Source: Dermatophagoides farinae
Taxonomy: Eukaryota; Arthropoda; Arachnida; Sarcoptiformes; Pyroglyphidae
DNA length: 64,000 bases
Assembly: GCF_024713945.1 (NCBI RefSeq)
Contig: NC_134677.1
Span: 3,971,001-4,035,000, forward strand
Direction of reading: 5' to 3'
Part shown: positions 26,029-38,640 of the stretch, piece by piece
Layout: every line of letters begins with the position of its first letter
How positions within the stretch are numbered: position 1 is the stretch's first letter
Translations under genes and position numbers: made by a program
Notes under the pieces: model-generated
The model's input: the letters and a program-made list of their open reading frames with translations, nothing else
What the model was told of the DNA's origin: nothing
Database searches by the model: none

Positions 26029-29000
26029 ATGTCTTCGATAGAAATGTGCCATCAATCTGGTTCGACGGCTTCGCCCGTTGATAGTTCAAATCCCAATCGT
26101 CATCATCATCAACATCATAATCATTCCTCATTCGACCTCGAAGGTATGTATAGATGTCTTTGTTTTTTCTTTTTTTTTTTGATTTATTTGATTCGAATTT
26201 CTTAAATAATGTTTTTTTCTTGTTCTCCATATCTTCACATATGTCAATTGCTATGATATGTCTGTAGGTCTTGAAGAGTCTCTCGTTGATAACAACGAAG
26301 ATGATGATGATGATGATGATGATAATTTTTTATTGATGGACACGATGATCATTAGTAATCATCATCGTGGAATGAATGATTCCTCAATGATTCAACCAAT
26401 GACAACGACGGCAACCAACGGACCTATGACCGGAACATATTCACCGGGAATAATATTCGATCATAATCTATACCTTATACGTGAAGCATTGATACGTGAT
26501 TCGAATAGCCGTACTGAAGATGATATTGAGATTATTGTCCGTTTTTTATCCATAATCAATTCAAATCATGATCATATGACCCGTAGGCGATTGGCACCAC
26601 ATTTTGTTCTAGCCGAAATCGAAGCTCGTGATACTCGTGTATTAACACATGGTGAAAAATTGGATGCCTACTGTATAGTTGCTGCTGGATCATTACGACA
26701 TGTACTTCCATGTGAAGATGATGGCCTAATAATGCAACAACAAGACCTACAGGAAACCTCAGTAGATGATGACAATTATATGATGTCTATGCCTACGGCG
26801 TCATCTACATCGACCACAGATACGACAAACAGTTATTTACCTCATCATCAACAGCCAAATAATAATCCACAAGTTGAATCCTCATCAAATGTAGCACAAA
26901 TAACGACGAATGGATCATCGACTTCGAATCCTAATCTCCATCATCATCATCATCATCACCACCACCAGCACCATCATCATCATCATCAAAATACTCGTTA
27001 CCTACATGTTGGTGATGAATTTGGTGCACATCTCGATGATCGTGTTGTCTACGGAGAGATATTCACAAATGAAGATTTTGTCTGGGTTTTATGCGTACCT
27101 CATGTTATCTTTGATCAGGTATGGAAAATAATTTCTCATTTATAATCATCTAATTTTTTTATCTCGAAAATGTCATTTAACCTTTTTGTTTTCTTAAGAT
27201 ATGTGGCGAAAAGACATTCAAAACGATACGCGATGAAGTTACAGGTAATATAATTGAAATGCGTGCCAATTGTCTGTTGCCACCACCACCATCTCTATCG
27301 TCTGGTGTTGCTACTAGTAATAATCAACAACAGCCAAAATTAGCCGATGATATTAATTCACTTGGATCGACAAATTTGACGGCCAGCGATTTAAGTTTAT
27401 CACAACAAAGTGATGCCAATAAGTCGTCACATTTTGAATTATTAAATACGGAAGATTTCATCACGGATATAAATGTCTCAGGTTCGGCTACGGCGGTAGT
27501 GAAAAGCTCAGCTCATTGTTCAAACAATACGGTCACACCGCCAGATCAGCCGCAGCCTAAAACACCACCAACATCATCAAAAAGTCTTTTAAAACAACAA
27601 CAATTATCGAAAACAACGGTCATTGGCGACACTACAAACGAATTAATTCGTGCAACTAAAGAACGTCTTTACGAACTATTACTCATGTCCGACCCTAATG
27701 AAATTTTTATTGAAGATTTTCTACTCACATTTCGAATATGGTCCGAAAAGGATCTGCATCCATCCAAAGATTTGAAAATTATGGCCGATCTAATGCGCCG
27801 GATTTGTGAATGTATTATTTCAAATAATCAACTTGTAGAAAATTGTGTTAGAATAGTATTGATATGGTTGGTCAATCATTACCAGGATTTTCAAAATGAA
27901 AATCGATATTTATTGGATGAGTTTGAAAATGCTTTGAAAGAAAATTCTGTACATAAATCTCAATTACGACTTTTCTACATGCATTTATCGGCCAAATCAT
28001 TTGAACGACAAGTGACCGTTACTCGTAGTGATCGTAATGCACCGTTAATTTTCTCATTGATTGGTGGCTATGAATGTTCTGCCAGACTTTTTATCGGTGA
28101 AATATTGCTCAATAACAATAATAGTGCGAGTCCCATTCAATCTCCATCATCATCTGCAACAACCACACTATCCAATATCGACCTTAGGCCGGGTGACCGT
28201 GTCATATCGATCAATGGTGTTGATTGTCATGTGATGCCCATCGCAAGAGCATATGAACTTTGTCGTTCATCTACTCATTTATCATTGCAAGTTAAATATG
28301 ATCCTCATTTGTTCTATGCATTGATCGAAGGTAAATTTTGTATTTGCATTTTTTCCTCATTTTATGTGGTGAATGTTAAAAAATTTTGTTGCATAAATTG
28401 TTGATATCCATTATATCATTTCTATTCATATTTCCCAATAGGACGTCATGAAACGAAAAGACAAATTGTCGAAACGTTTCCGTTAACAAATCGATTGTCA
28501 ACATCAACAACGACATCATCATCATCATCGTCATCCACATCCTCAGGATTCGGTAGTTCATCATCAACATCATTGTCCAGCATAAATTCAAGTCAAAACC
28601 CGTTGTTGACAACAACAAAAGATGGTAAAAAAGAAAAAGAAGGCTGGAAACTGAAAGTTCGTTCACTTGTATCATCAACGACAAATCAGTTGATATCATC
28701 TACAACAAACATGTTGCATAATAATTCATCTACATCCATATCGAATAACAATAACAATATGAATCAATCAAACCATAATCAATCATCAACAAGTTTATCA
28801 TTGAATTCTAATACGGGGACTGGTAATGGCAATGGTTCTTCTTCGGCAACTCATCCTCGAATATTGTCTTATGAAATACCGGAAATAATTAAAATTTATT
28901 CATTTGAACATAATGATTGCTGTTTTCTACCGATACATTCGTCTACAACTGTTCGTGAATGTATACAATTAGCATTGCGGCAATTTAAATATTCAAACAA

Positions 29001-31753
29001 TTATTCAAGTCGTGATTTCGCTTTATATGAATATTCAGTCATATTCAATAATAATGGAAACAGTACAAATGGCTGTGTTGTCGGTGATGAAAATGCTGCT
29101 GTCAATAATAGTTCAACTGTGGTCAAACGATTGAATGATGGAACGAATGATTTAGTCGCTAATCTTGGTCTAAACTCTCGACTTTATCTAAAGCTTGTTT
29201 CACAACCAAAAGATTCTAGCCATGTTGGTGAACCAATGACCGATTCTGATATTGCCAAAGAAATTATCAAAGATTCATCAATCAATTCCCTCTTGACTTT
29301 GAAAGGTTATGCTATTGCTCGTGAATTAACTGCCCGTGATTTTCGTTTGTTTTGCAAGATCGAAGCTCAACAATTTGTATATGATTTAGCATTCAATGAT
29401 CCAAATTCAAGTAGTTCAAATCATAAAAATAATGGAGAACCTAATATTATTTTTGATCGAACACGTGACCTGCAAGAATTCGAACGAAAAACTAATGAGG
29501 AGATGTTTTGGACAATCAATCAGGTCCTAGGCGAAAAAAGATCTATATCAAAACGAGTGAAAGCGATAAAACAATTGATTAGAATAGCAACATTAGCTAT
29601 GAAATTGAATAATTATAATACATTGTTTGCCATACTTAGTGGTTTAATGCATTTATCTGTGTCACGATTAAAAAGTTGTTGGGATAAAGTGCCAACAAAA
29701 CATCTGAAACAACTTCAAAAGTTGCAACAACTTATGGATCCATCTAGGAATTTCTATAATTTCCGTCAACAATTAATGCAAAAATTGCGTGAAGATAATG
29801 GTGCATCGATAATCATTCCATTCTTTCCGTTGGTAAAAAAAGATCTAAGTTTTATTTGGCTTGCCAATCAAACTTATATAAATTCTGCACCGGAGCCACA
29901 AACTCCATCATCACAGGATTCGAATAAATCAACAAAAGAAATATTATTATTAGTGAATTGGGAAAAGATGCGTCTATTATCAGAAAAGATTCGCGAAATA
30001 CAGAAAATGGCCAATACAACATCTTTGGCTTTAGCTGCCATCAATGGATTAAATAACTCGAATACCTCATCGTCATCCACATCAAATTTAGCACAATCAA
30101 CCATTGCTACTAATGAACCTATTGATCCAAATCTTTTATTTCGAATATTTGCCGATCAATTATCAACATCGGAATATAAATCATCATCTGATCATAAAAA
30201 ATTATGGGAAAATCAACGTATGACTAAGCGTGTTCAGTAAGTATATTAAAGAATTATTCTCGTCAATTTACAGAGAAATAATTTTCTGATTTTCATCAAT
30301 TTACAGATCATTTCTCGATGAAAGTTTTTCATCGATTAGTTCGGATGAACATGAACTAATGTCTCGATCATATTCATGTGAATTACCTCAAACACCAAAT
30401 TCATCAAGTCTTGCAGCAACGACACGTTCGTCGATTGCATCAACAATGTCATCGAATTCACAGCTATCACATCCATCGCCTACGCCATCATCAGCTTCAT
30501 CATCATCGAATTCATTGTCAATGAATTCTGATGGAACACCGCATGGTCCAAATAATAATCACTCCCTTCTTTACCGACCACATAGGCCTAAATTTGGTCA
30601 AACATCACCCAAACAACTGCGGAAATTGTTAGCACTTTCGGACGGTGCTGTTATTGTACCACATAGTTCCAATCAATCCGGAACTGGAGCTAGCGGACAA
30701 AGTGGTGGTGGTGGTGGTGGGGGTAGTCATCATCATCACCATCATCATCATAATACCCCAACCACAGCATCAAATCATACCAACAATGCTAGTCACAATC
30801 ATCATCACCATCATCCACAACAACTTTCGAATAATTCAATGTATAATAACAGCGGTGGCAACAATAATAGCCAAAGAATATCAAGCCATCATCAATATCA
30901 TCATCATGGCTCTTCATCTAATCTTATGGATATTAATGTAGGTGGCAGTAATAGTACCTTATCATCATCGACATCATCAAATTATTATTATGGTGGATCT
31001 CATCATCATCATCATAATCATTATAGTTCAATAACATTAATGAGCATGCATCAACATTATGGAAATGGTCCCGCAAATCATCATGCACCACACCCTTCGT
31101 CATCAATGTCAAATACCAAGACAACACATCCGATATCAATGATCAATTCTCCATATTCTAATAGTATGTGCTGTTCAACAGGAGGACCGCCATCCATTCC
31201 TTGTTGTAGTTCAGGATCACCATCATTGTATCCGAATCAGCTATACTGTCCATGTTGTACACCTCCACCAAATGCATTGATGCGTCCATCTATGATCATG
31301 ATGATGCCACCACCACAGACTTCCGGCCTAATGCATCCTACATGTCCATGTGTGACCAGCAATACAACCATTACAACGCGACAATCCAGTCGTGGCCGAC
31401 AATCAAATACACTACCTCCTAAACAATCATTACCTGTTGAATCATCATCGGTAACCTCTTTACGACGATTAGATCAATATCAAATGCCACGTGGTCGTGG
31501 ACCATCGGTTAATGCTCCACAATCATCAAATTCATCCTCCACGGGCAAACAAACTGGCCGACGTCCACAATGTCCAGATTATGATACGACCATGCAAAGA
31601 ATTTGTGGAGGTAGTAGTTCACTAGTAACCACAAATGGATCATTGGTTGGACCTAATGGGCCACAAACCTCACAATCCACTTGTTCAAAACCAACCGTTG
31701 CAACGGTTAAACATCATCGTCAGGCTAGCCATCATCGTGAGGACATTGTCTGA
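26029..31753 (+). CDS. RapGEF2: Rap guanine nucleotide exchange factor 2/6 (PDZ-GEF, dizzy ortholog)
   Basis: Model: 26029-26143, 26268-27118, 27199-28330, 28442-30236, 30307-31753; 1779 aa. PDZ-GEFs activate Rap1 at cell junctions and in adhesion signalling. Domain order fits only this family: a cyclic-nucleotide-binding-like domain (about 100-310; HGEKLDAYCIVAAGSLRHV, HVGDEFGAHLDD), the RasGEF N-terminal/REM module (about 470-590; IFIEDFLLTFRIW), PDZ (about 596-693; LRPGDRVISINGVD), Ras-association (about 840-955) and the catalytic RasGEF domain (about 962-1210; LTARDFRLFCKIEAQQFVYDL, PSRNFYNFRQQL). A C-terminal FGQTSPKQLRKLLALSD matches the vertebrate 'FGINSP..LKKILSLS' element. The cNMP-like domain is split by Asp, Thr and His tracts and probably binds no nucleotide. 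The C-terminus EDIV could be a PDZ ligand. Confidence 0.9.
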
Positions 31754-32150
31754 CAAAAGCATTGATAATATATCTTACAAGCTAGATAGCTATACCAAAA
31801 ATTTTTTTTGTCCAAAATTAAATCAACTACTGCTGCTATCTTTATTCAACACAAATTTTTTTTTATTTTAAAAAGTTCAAAACAATTTACGAACACATCC
31901 ACATATCATGCAGGAACGCCTTTCATTTTTTACATATACCCATTTGTCATTTTTTACATTCTATATTACATTCTTACAAGCATCATTGAATCTAATATAC
32001 ATTTTCATTAAGAAAAACAATTTCTATCTTGTTCATTCATTCATTAATACATTTTTACGTTGGTGATATTTTGAATTATATAATTTTTTTTTTTGATACC
32101 CATTATGCTCGATTTAAAAATTGGGTCAATTTTTATCTATGAAAAATTTA

Positions 32151-32184
32151 AATAAAAATTTTTTTTTCAAAAGAATTTTTTATT
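32151..32184. terminator. Nearly overlapping poly(A) signals of convergent genes RapGEF2 and RpS20
   Basis: AATAAA at 32151-32156 serves the plus strand. TTTATT at 32179-32184 is AATAAA on the minus strand, downstream of RpS20. Cleavage 10-30 nt past each signal would make the two 3' UTRs meet or overlap. Confidence 0.6.
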
Positions 32185-32237
32185 TCTTAGCCATTATATC
32201 GTGTTTGAATTATACAAAAAAAATATTTGTTGAATGT

Positions 32238-32662
32238 TTAAGAATTAGCAATAGTGAATTCAATGTCGACACCAGGTGAAATACCGATGGCGGTAATTTT
32301 CTTGACAATTTCCGATGTACTTTTCAGATCAATAATACGTTTATGTATACGCATCTGAAATCTATCCCATGTTTTTGAACCTTCACCACAAGGCGTTTTA
32401 CGTGTGGTTATTCGCAACGTTTTTGTTGGCATACGAACAGGTCCATTTACCTGAACGGCATGATCTTTAGCCGCACGAATCAAATCGGAACAAACTATAT
32501 TATCGAAAGAAAAATTGTATATTTAATATTGGTTCATTTTATGTATTATTACAATATACCTTTTTCAAGTTTTTTGACATCTGGACTGTTGAGTGTAACT
32601 CGAATTCGATTCATTTGCTGTTGAATTTCGACATCTCCTTTACCTTCGGGTTTGGTAGCCAT
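32238..32662 (-). CDS. RpS20: 40S ribosomal protein S20 (uS10)
   Basis: Model on the minus strand: 32662-32560, 32494-32238; 119 aa, the same length I remember for animal RPS20. The protein sits in the head of the small ribosomal subunit. Diagnostic stretches are [15 protein letters not shown], the loop [20 protein letters not shown], the [16 protein letters not shown] helix region and the end [11 protein letters not shown]. The single intron (32495-32559) is phase 1. It diverges from TAF2 across a 316-bp gap. A pyrimidine-rich minus-strand tract (ctctctttttg, about 32769-32779) is a candidate 5'-TOP start. Confidence 0.96.
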
Positions 32663-32978
32663 TCTCTATAGTTCAAATTTGCAAATTATGAACAAAAAAA
32701 TCACAATTAAAATCGAAAAAACGTACGAAAATCTTTGAATAAGAATCAAATGCAACGAAAACATGCAAAAAGAGAGCTAGGCGGAAAACGGAACAATTTT
32801 GTATGTATAGAAAAAAAAACAGACACATGTACTCGATTTCTGTTTCGACTCTCGTTGCTCACATATGTTATCATAGCCAACTGCGATTTGTTTTTACTCA
32901 ATTTTCTCCCGGTCTTTGAATTTTTCGACTAAATTAATTTAAAATGATCTGACCATTAGAGAAATTCCTTGTATCAAA
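32663..32978. promoter_or_regulatory. Compact divergent promoter region, RpS20 / TAF2
   Basis: Only 316 bp separate the ATG of RpS20 (minus) from the ATG of TAF2 (plus), so both promoters must lie here or reach into the genes. I see no TATA box or named factor site I would defend. Confidence 0.6.
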
Positions 32979-35900
32979 ATGACAACAAGTGTGAAACGAG
33001 AATTCATAGCCAAATCGTATCGGCTTTTTAAAGTGTACGATAATAATATATTATTTAATTTTGCATAAAATTTCATATTTTTCTTTTCATTTAGTTTGCA
33101 TCAACATTTAAGCATTCTGGACATTGATTTTCCAACTAAAAGACTTGTAGTATGTACTTTTTATTTTTTAATTACCACTTATCAATGATGTTATTTTAAT
33201 AGGGTTATACTGAATTACAAGTTGTTTCCCAAGTGGATGAACTGCAATTCATACGGCTAAATTGTCAACAATGTATTATCGATAGCATTTACATCAATGA
33301 TTATATGTGCGAATTCACTTACAGTGAACCAACAGCAGATATTGTACTTTCAGCTGAAAAAAAAGGTGCACGTAAATTGGATTCGTTTTCCAGTGTTCAT
33401 TATGATGTGATTAAAAGTACTGATTCAGACCTTGGCAATGGTGAATTAATTATCAAAGTTCCAGAATTATCCGACATAAAATCGTTGATTTTAGAGCGAA
33501 AAACGTTTGCCGTGAACATTGCTTATTATATTGAAAATCCTAAAGGTGGAATATATTTTTCTGTACAGGAAACAAGTAATTCAAATGATGATCATAATGA
33601 TGGGCAAGAAGATCAATTCATACCACATATGTTCACATATGAACGTTCAAATTCTTCAAGGCTTTGGTTTCCTTGTGTTGATTCTTTTTCAGAATCATGT
33701 ACATGGACCATATTGATTACTTGCCAAGAAGATTACACAGCTATTTCATCGGGAGAATTAGTCGAAGTCGAACATAGTCCACAAAAGAAAAAGAAACGAT
33801 TTTATTATCACTTGCAAGTACCAACTAGCGCCTCGAATATTGGTTTAGTTGTCGGACAGTTCACACCAATAGTCCATCCAGATATGCATGAAGTTGTTCA
33901 TTTTTGTTTTCCAACTTTGAAATCATTGTTGTTGGATACTTGCGGCAACACACATCGAATATTTGAATATTATGAAGATATGCTAAACACAAGATATCCA
34001 TATTCAACTTATAAACAAGTGTTTGTTGATAATATTGATACAAATTATGTTGCCTATGCTACTTTATCCATATTTTCTATCAATCTATTACATTCGAAAC
34101 ATATTATTGAACAAACTTATGCCACCCGTAAAGTATTGGCACAGGCTATTGCTGAACAATATTTTGGCTGCTTCATATCAATGCAATCATGTCCAGACTC
34201 ATGGCTCGTACGTGGAATTGCTGGTTTTCTTGCTCATGATTACTATAAAAAAGCCTTCGGTAATAATGAATATCGGTATCAAGTAAAGGAGTCTATGAAC
34301 AAAGTTATTAAATATGAACAACAATTTCGCCCGATCGTATTGGATCCATCACACAAAGGCTATGTAGAAAAAGATTATTTTCATATAAAAAATTTTCACA
34401 CATGGTCACCATTGTATGATAAAATGCATCGGATTAAAAGTTTTTTAATCATGCGTATGCTTGAAAATTATCTTGGTCGTGCTCTCCTGTTGCAAGTATT
34501 CAATAAGATGCTATCATTGGCACAGATCGCTATCACACAAAAATATAATTCAAATACATGGCATCATTTATATGCATCAACTGGAAGTTTCATATGGGCT
34601 ATTTCTACTGTTACCGGAAAAAATATCGATACCTTTCTTAAACAATGGGTATTTCAAGGTGGTCATGTAAAATTAACTGGATCGTTTGTTTTTCACCGTC
34701 GACGTAATACGGTTCAACTTGAAATTCGTCAGATTCATGTTGATAAAACTGGTGTTTGGCAGTATCTTGGACCATTAATGATATGGTTACAGGAACTGGA
34801 TGGAACATTCAAACATAATCTACAGATTGAAGATAATATATCTAAACATGATATAACTTGTCATTCAAAAAGTCGTCGAAATAAAAAGAAAAAAATTCCT
34901 TTATGCACAGGAGAAGAAATTGATATGGATTTATCCGCAATGGACCAAGATTCACCCGTTCTTTGGCTTCGTATAGATCCAGAAATGAATTTGCTTCGCG
35001 AAGTAATACTCGAACAACCAGATTATCAATGGCAATATCAACTTCGTTATGAACGTGACATTATTGCTCAGCTTGAGTCATTGGCCATACTAGATAATTA
35101 TTCGACCAATATATCGATAAGAAATACTTTATCAGAAATTCTTGGCAATGATCATATATTTTATCGTATTCGATGTGAGGCTGCATTTTGCTTGCGAAAA
35201 GTCGCCAACAAAGTTGGTTCACTAGCAAATGGTCCACAAACAATGATCAAATTGTTTCGAAAATTGTTCGCTTCTCCATCCTGTCAACACATTGTTCGAA
35301 TGAATAAATTTAATAATTTCAAGATGTATTTCATTCAAAAATCGATGATCGTGGCCATGGCCGGTTTAAGAACTGATCATGGTATTTGTCCGAATGAAAT
35401 TTTAAGATTTTTGCTTGACCTATTCAAATATAATGATAATTCGAAAAATAAATTTAGTGATGCTTATTTTCGAGCTGCCATGATTGATGCATTGGCTGAA
35501 ACAGTCACACCGGTAGCCATCACGCCTATGTTCAATTCAAACAATTTATCGGATATTGTATCTCAAGATACGAAAAATATTCTTGAAGAAATTGTTCGTT
35601 TTTTTAATCTGGATAAATTACTTCCATCATACAAACATGTAGTAACCGTTTCGTGTTTGAAAGCATTTCGTAATTTGCAAAAAATGGGTCATCTACCACC
35701 AAATTCACAGATTTTTCGTTGTCATACATCCACTGCTTGTTTTGTTGATGTTCGAAAAACAGCCATCGAAATTCTTATCGATATTTTACGTGCTGAATCA
35801 CGAAAAGAAGATCTCGATTTTTTACTCAATCTGGCCATCCAAGATCCACATCCAGTCATTCGATATTTTACTTTGAAAAAATTGATTCGTAATCCACCGT

Positions 35901-36969
35901 TTTCGAACGTTAGTGAAGATGTTCATCCACTCGATACGGAAGAATTGGTCGAACGTTTATGGACACTAATGAATTCATATTTCTCCTGTCAGTCTAAATT
36001 GCAATGCGCCATTGTTGATCTATATTTTGTTTTGTATGGTCGTGGTCGACCTAAATGTCTTCCCAAACCGGAAGTAAGTATTTTCGCGTTTATTTATTGA
36101 AACAATTTCTAACTTTTTTGCATTCACAGTTTTCATTCGTTTTGAACCTGAAAGATAAAAAATCTTTGGATGAAAATTCCGATCATAATCAAATGGATTT
36201 AGACGATGCTATGAATGAAAATCTATTGTTGACCACCAATACAAATACTCCTTCAATTTCTAAGCCAACAACTGCTGAAGAACTATTCGATAGGATAAAA
36301 GCAGTGGATAAACCAATTGAACAAAATTATCCCACATTTACGGCCGCAACTGAAAACAATGACAATCTTCCTTTTCAGACTAATACTGAAAACCTTATTG
36401 CGAATTCTGAATCAATGGATCGAAATAATGATATTAAACCAGAAATTATGGAAGATAATTTTAGTGAACATCAACGAGAAAGTTTAACGGGTGATATGCG
36501 ACACAAACGACATCAAAGTATGGATAATATCGAACCATTGCCCGATTCTGATTTTGATGGAGGTGATGAAAGTGAAGATGGCCGCGAACACGGTGAAATG
36601 GGTACAACATCTTATTCACATTCACCACCAACAGCTACTTCATCAGCGATTCCAACAATCAGCATTCGAATGAAAGGTGACCCATCGGGTGATCCTATCT
36701 GTATAAAAACAACCAACGAGCCAAGCGGTTCAGATTATCTTCATCAATCGATAAAATCACTAGTTTCACCTCCGGCTAATAAAAAACGCAAAGAAGATAA
36801 AGATCGATCCGGAAAAATCGATGATGGTGGCCAAGAAAAAGAACACAAAGATAAAAACAACAAAGATCGGCACCATAAAGATAAGAAGAAAAAAAAGAAA
36901 AAGAAAAAACATAAGCAAAAACATAAACATAAGGATAGACATTCCGAAATGGAGCATGGCACCGATTAA
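32979..36969 (+). CDS. Taf2: TFIID subunit 2 (TAF2)
   Basis: Model: 32979-33016, 33095-33149, 33203-36073, 36130-36969; 1267 aa. TAF2 is the M1-aminopeptidase-like subunit of TFIID that contacts initiator/downstream promoter DNA. Clear family blocks include RLWFPCVDSFSESCTW, PTSASNIGLVVGQF, RRNTVQLEIRQ, KHDITCHSKSRRNKKKKI, EIDMDLSAMDQDSPVLWLR, WQYQLRYERD and KYNDNSKNKFSDAYFRA. The zinc-binding HExxH of true peptidases is not present where expected, as in other TAF2. The C-terminus is a Lys/His-rich tail (KHKQKHKHKDRH), a feature also of vertebrate TAF2. Exon 1 is uncertain: the phase fits donor tc|gtatcg at 33016, but donor aaa|gtgtac at 33032 would keep YRLF at the cost of frame. Confidence 0.93.
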
Positions 36970-37114
36970 TTTTTGAATTTTATTTTGTTAAAAACATGCG
37001 CTAATGCGCTAATTTTTTTATATGTTGAAAGTATCTGAGTTTTCGATTTCATACAATGAATTCAATACATCTTTCCATTTGTATGACCTTTTTGATTCTT
37101 TGAAAAAATTCAAA

Positions 37115-37120
37115 AATAAA
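37115..37120 (+). terminator. Candidate TAF2 poly(A) signal immediately before the PDHX ATG
   Basis: AATAAA lies 145 bp past the TAF2 stop and only 9 bp before the PDHX start codon at 37130. It is the only AATAAA I found in the 160-bp gap. Confidence 0.45.
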
Positions 37121-37129
37121 TAAACAAAA

Positions 37130-38640
37130 ATGGCCACTTTCATGAGGATTTTGACCTCAAATCGATCTCGTTTATTCAATAAAAATTTGTCTCAATTATT
37201 TTCGGTTGTAAATTCAAAAGATAATTCATTTCGACATGTTTTTACGACTAATTATTTGTTTGCAGGTTTGTTTGATTTTTTTTATTAATTTATAGAACTA
37301 ATCATTTTGAGTTTCTGGATATAGAAACGCCAATCAAAATGCCTGCCCTATCACCAACAATGACAGCCGGAACTATTGTTAAATGGCATAAAAAGGAAGG
37401 TGAAAAAATAAATGCTGGTGACATTCTTTGTGAAGTACAAACGGATAAAGCAGTCGTTGCATTCGAATTTGATGATGATGGCATATTGGCAAAAATTTTA
37501 GTGAATGAAAATTCTGCTGAAATTCAAGTTGGTGATTTGATTGCCATAGTTTGTGAAGAAGATGATGATTGGAAGAATGTTAAAATACCCGAAAATTTAA
37601 ATGTTACTTCTGATACAATAGTTAGCCCTGTTAAATCTGAATCCTTATCAATAAAGCAACCTGCATCGGATTCTATTTCCAAATCACCAATAGATATTAA
37701 CACTATTAAAATAAGTCCAAGTGCACGCAATCTAATGGATCAATATGGAATTGAAATGTCAACCATTCAACCTACCGGAAACCGTGGAGTCATGATGAAA
37801 GAAGATGTTCTTAAATTTATTCAACAAAACAGTCTCCAACCAAAAAATTTATCAGTCATTCAAGAGAAAGAGGCTTCAAAAATGCCAAAAGATTCATCAA
37901 GCCCGGCCAAATCGGATACACCATTTTTTGATATTGAAATATCTAATATGCGACGAACAATAGCCAAACGTTTAACGGAATCAAAATCTAATATACCGCA
38001 TGCTTACATGCGAATCAAATGTTCTATGGATGGCCTTTTGAAATTAAGAAAAGATTACAAAGAAAAATCACTATCTGTTTCCCTTAACGATATGATCGTC
38101 AAAGCAACAGCATTGGCATTGAAACAAACGCCCGCTATGAATTGTCAATGGGATTCTGAATGCGAAACGATACGAATAGTTCCTGATATTGATGTATCTA
38201 TTGCGGTGGCCACTCCAACTGGATTGATTACACCAATTATTAAGAATGCCAATTGTCTTTCATTAGAAGAGATTAGTAACAATTCAAAAGAATTAATCGT
38301 TAAAGCTAAAGATGGAAAACTACAGCCACATGAATTTATTGGCGGTACATTTTCCATATCAAATTTGGGTATGTATGATATTGATCATTTTGTTGGTGTC
38401 ATAAATCCACCACAAGCTGCAATTTTGGCTGTCGGGGCAACAAGACAACGATTCTTTGGTGAGCCTGATGATTACCATATTTGTAATCAAACAATCATGT
38501 CATTATCATATGATGCTCGTGCTATCAATGAAGAATTGGCCGCACATTTTATGGAAAAACTACGTGATAATCTTGAAGATACAGATCTATTGATAACATC
38601 TGATGGATCGATCCACCGTCGTTTATCATCATTCATATAA
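37130..38640 (+). CDS. PDHX: Pyruvate dehydrogenase protein X component (E3-binding protein), mitochondrial
   Basis: Model: 37130-37265, 37325-38640; 483 aa. The N-terminus is a basic mitochondrial presequence (MRILTSNRSRLF). One lipoyl domain follows: KMPALSPTMTAGTIVKWHKKEG, with the lipoyl-lysine in VQTDKAVV. A peripheral-subunit-binding domain (ISPSARNLMDQYGIEM, TGNRGVMMKEDVLKFI) would bind the E3 dehydrogenase, and an E2-type catalytic-fold core (DTPFFDIEISNMRRTIAKRL onward) completes it. In active dihydrolipoyl acetyltransferase the C-terminal motif is DHRxxDG; here it reads SYDARAINEELA. The catalytic His is replaced by Ala and the Gly is lost, as in PDHX (SSDSRVVDDELA). It is therefore the structural E3-binding subunit, not DLAT. 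It starts 160 bp after TAF2. Confidence 0.9.

Noticed and set aside
37325-38640. Identification as dihydrolipoyl acetyltransferase (DLAT, PDC-E2)
   Set aside because: The catalytic DHRxxDG motif is replaced by YDARAINEE and there is only one lipoyl domain, which fits PDHX better.
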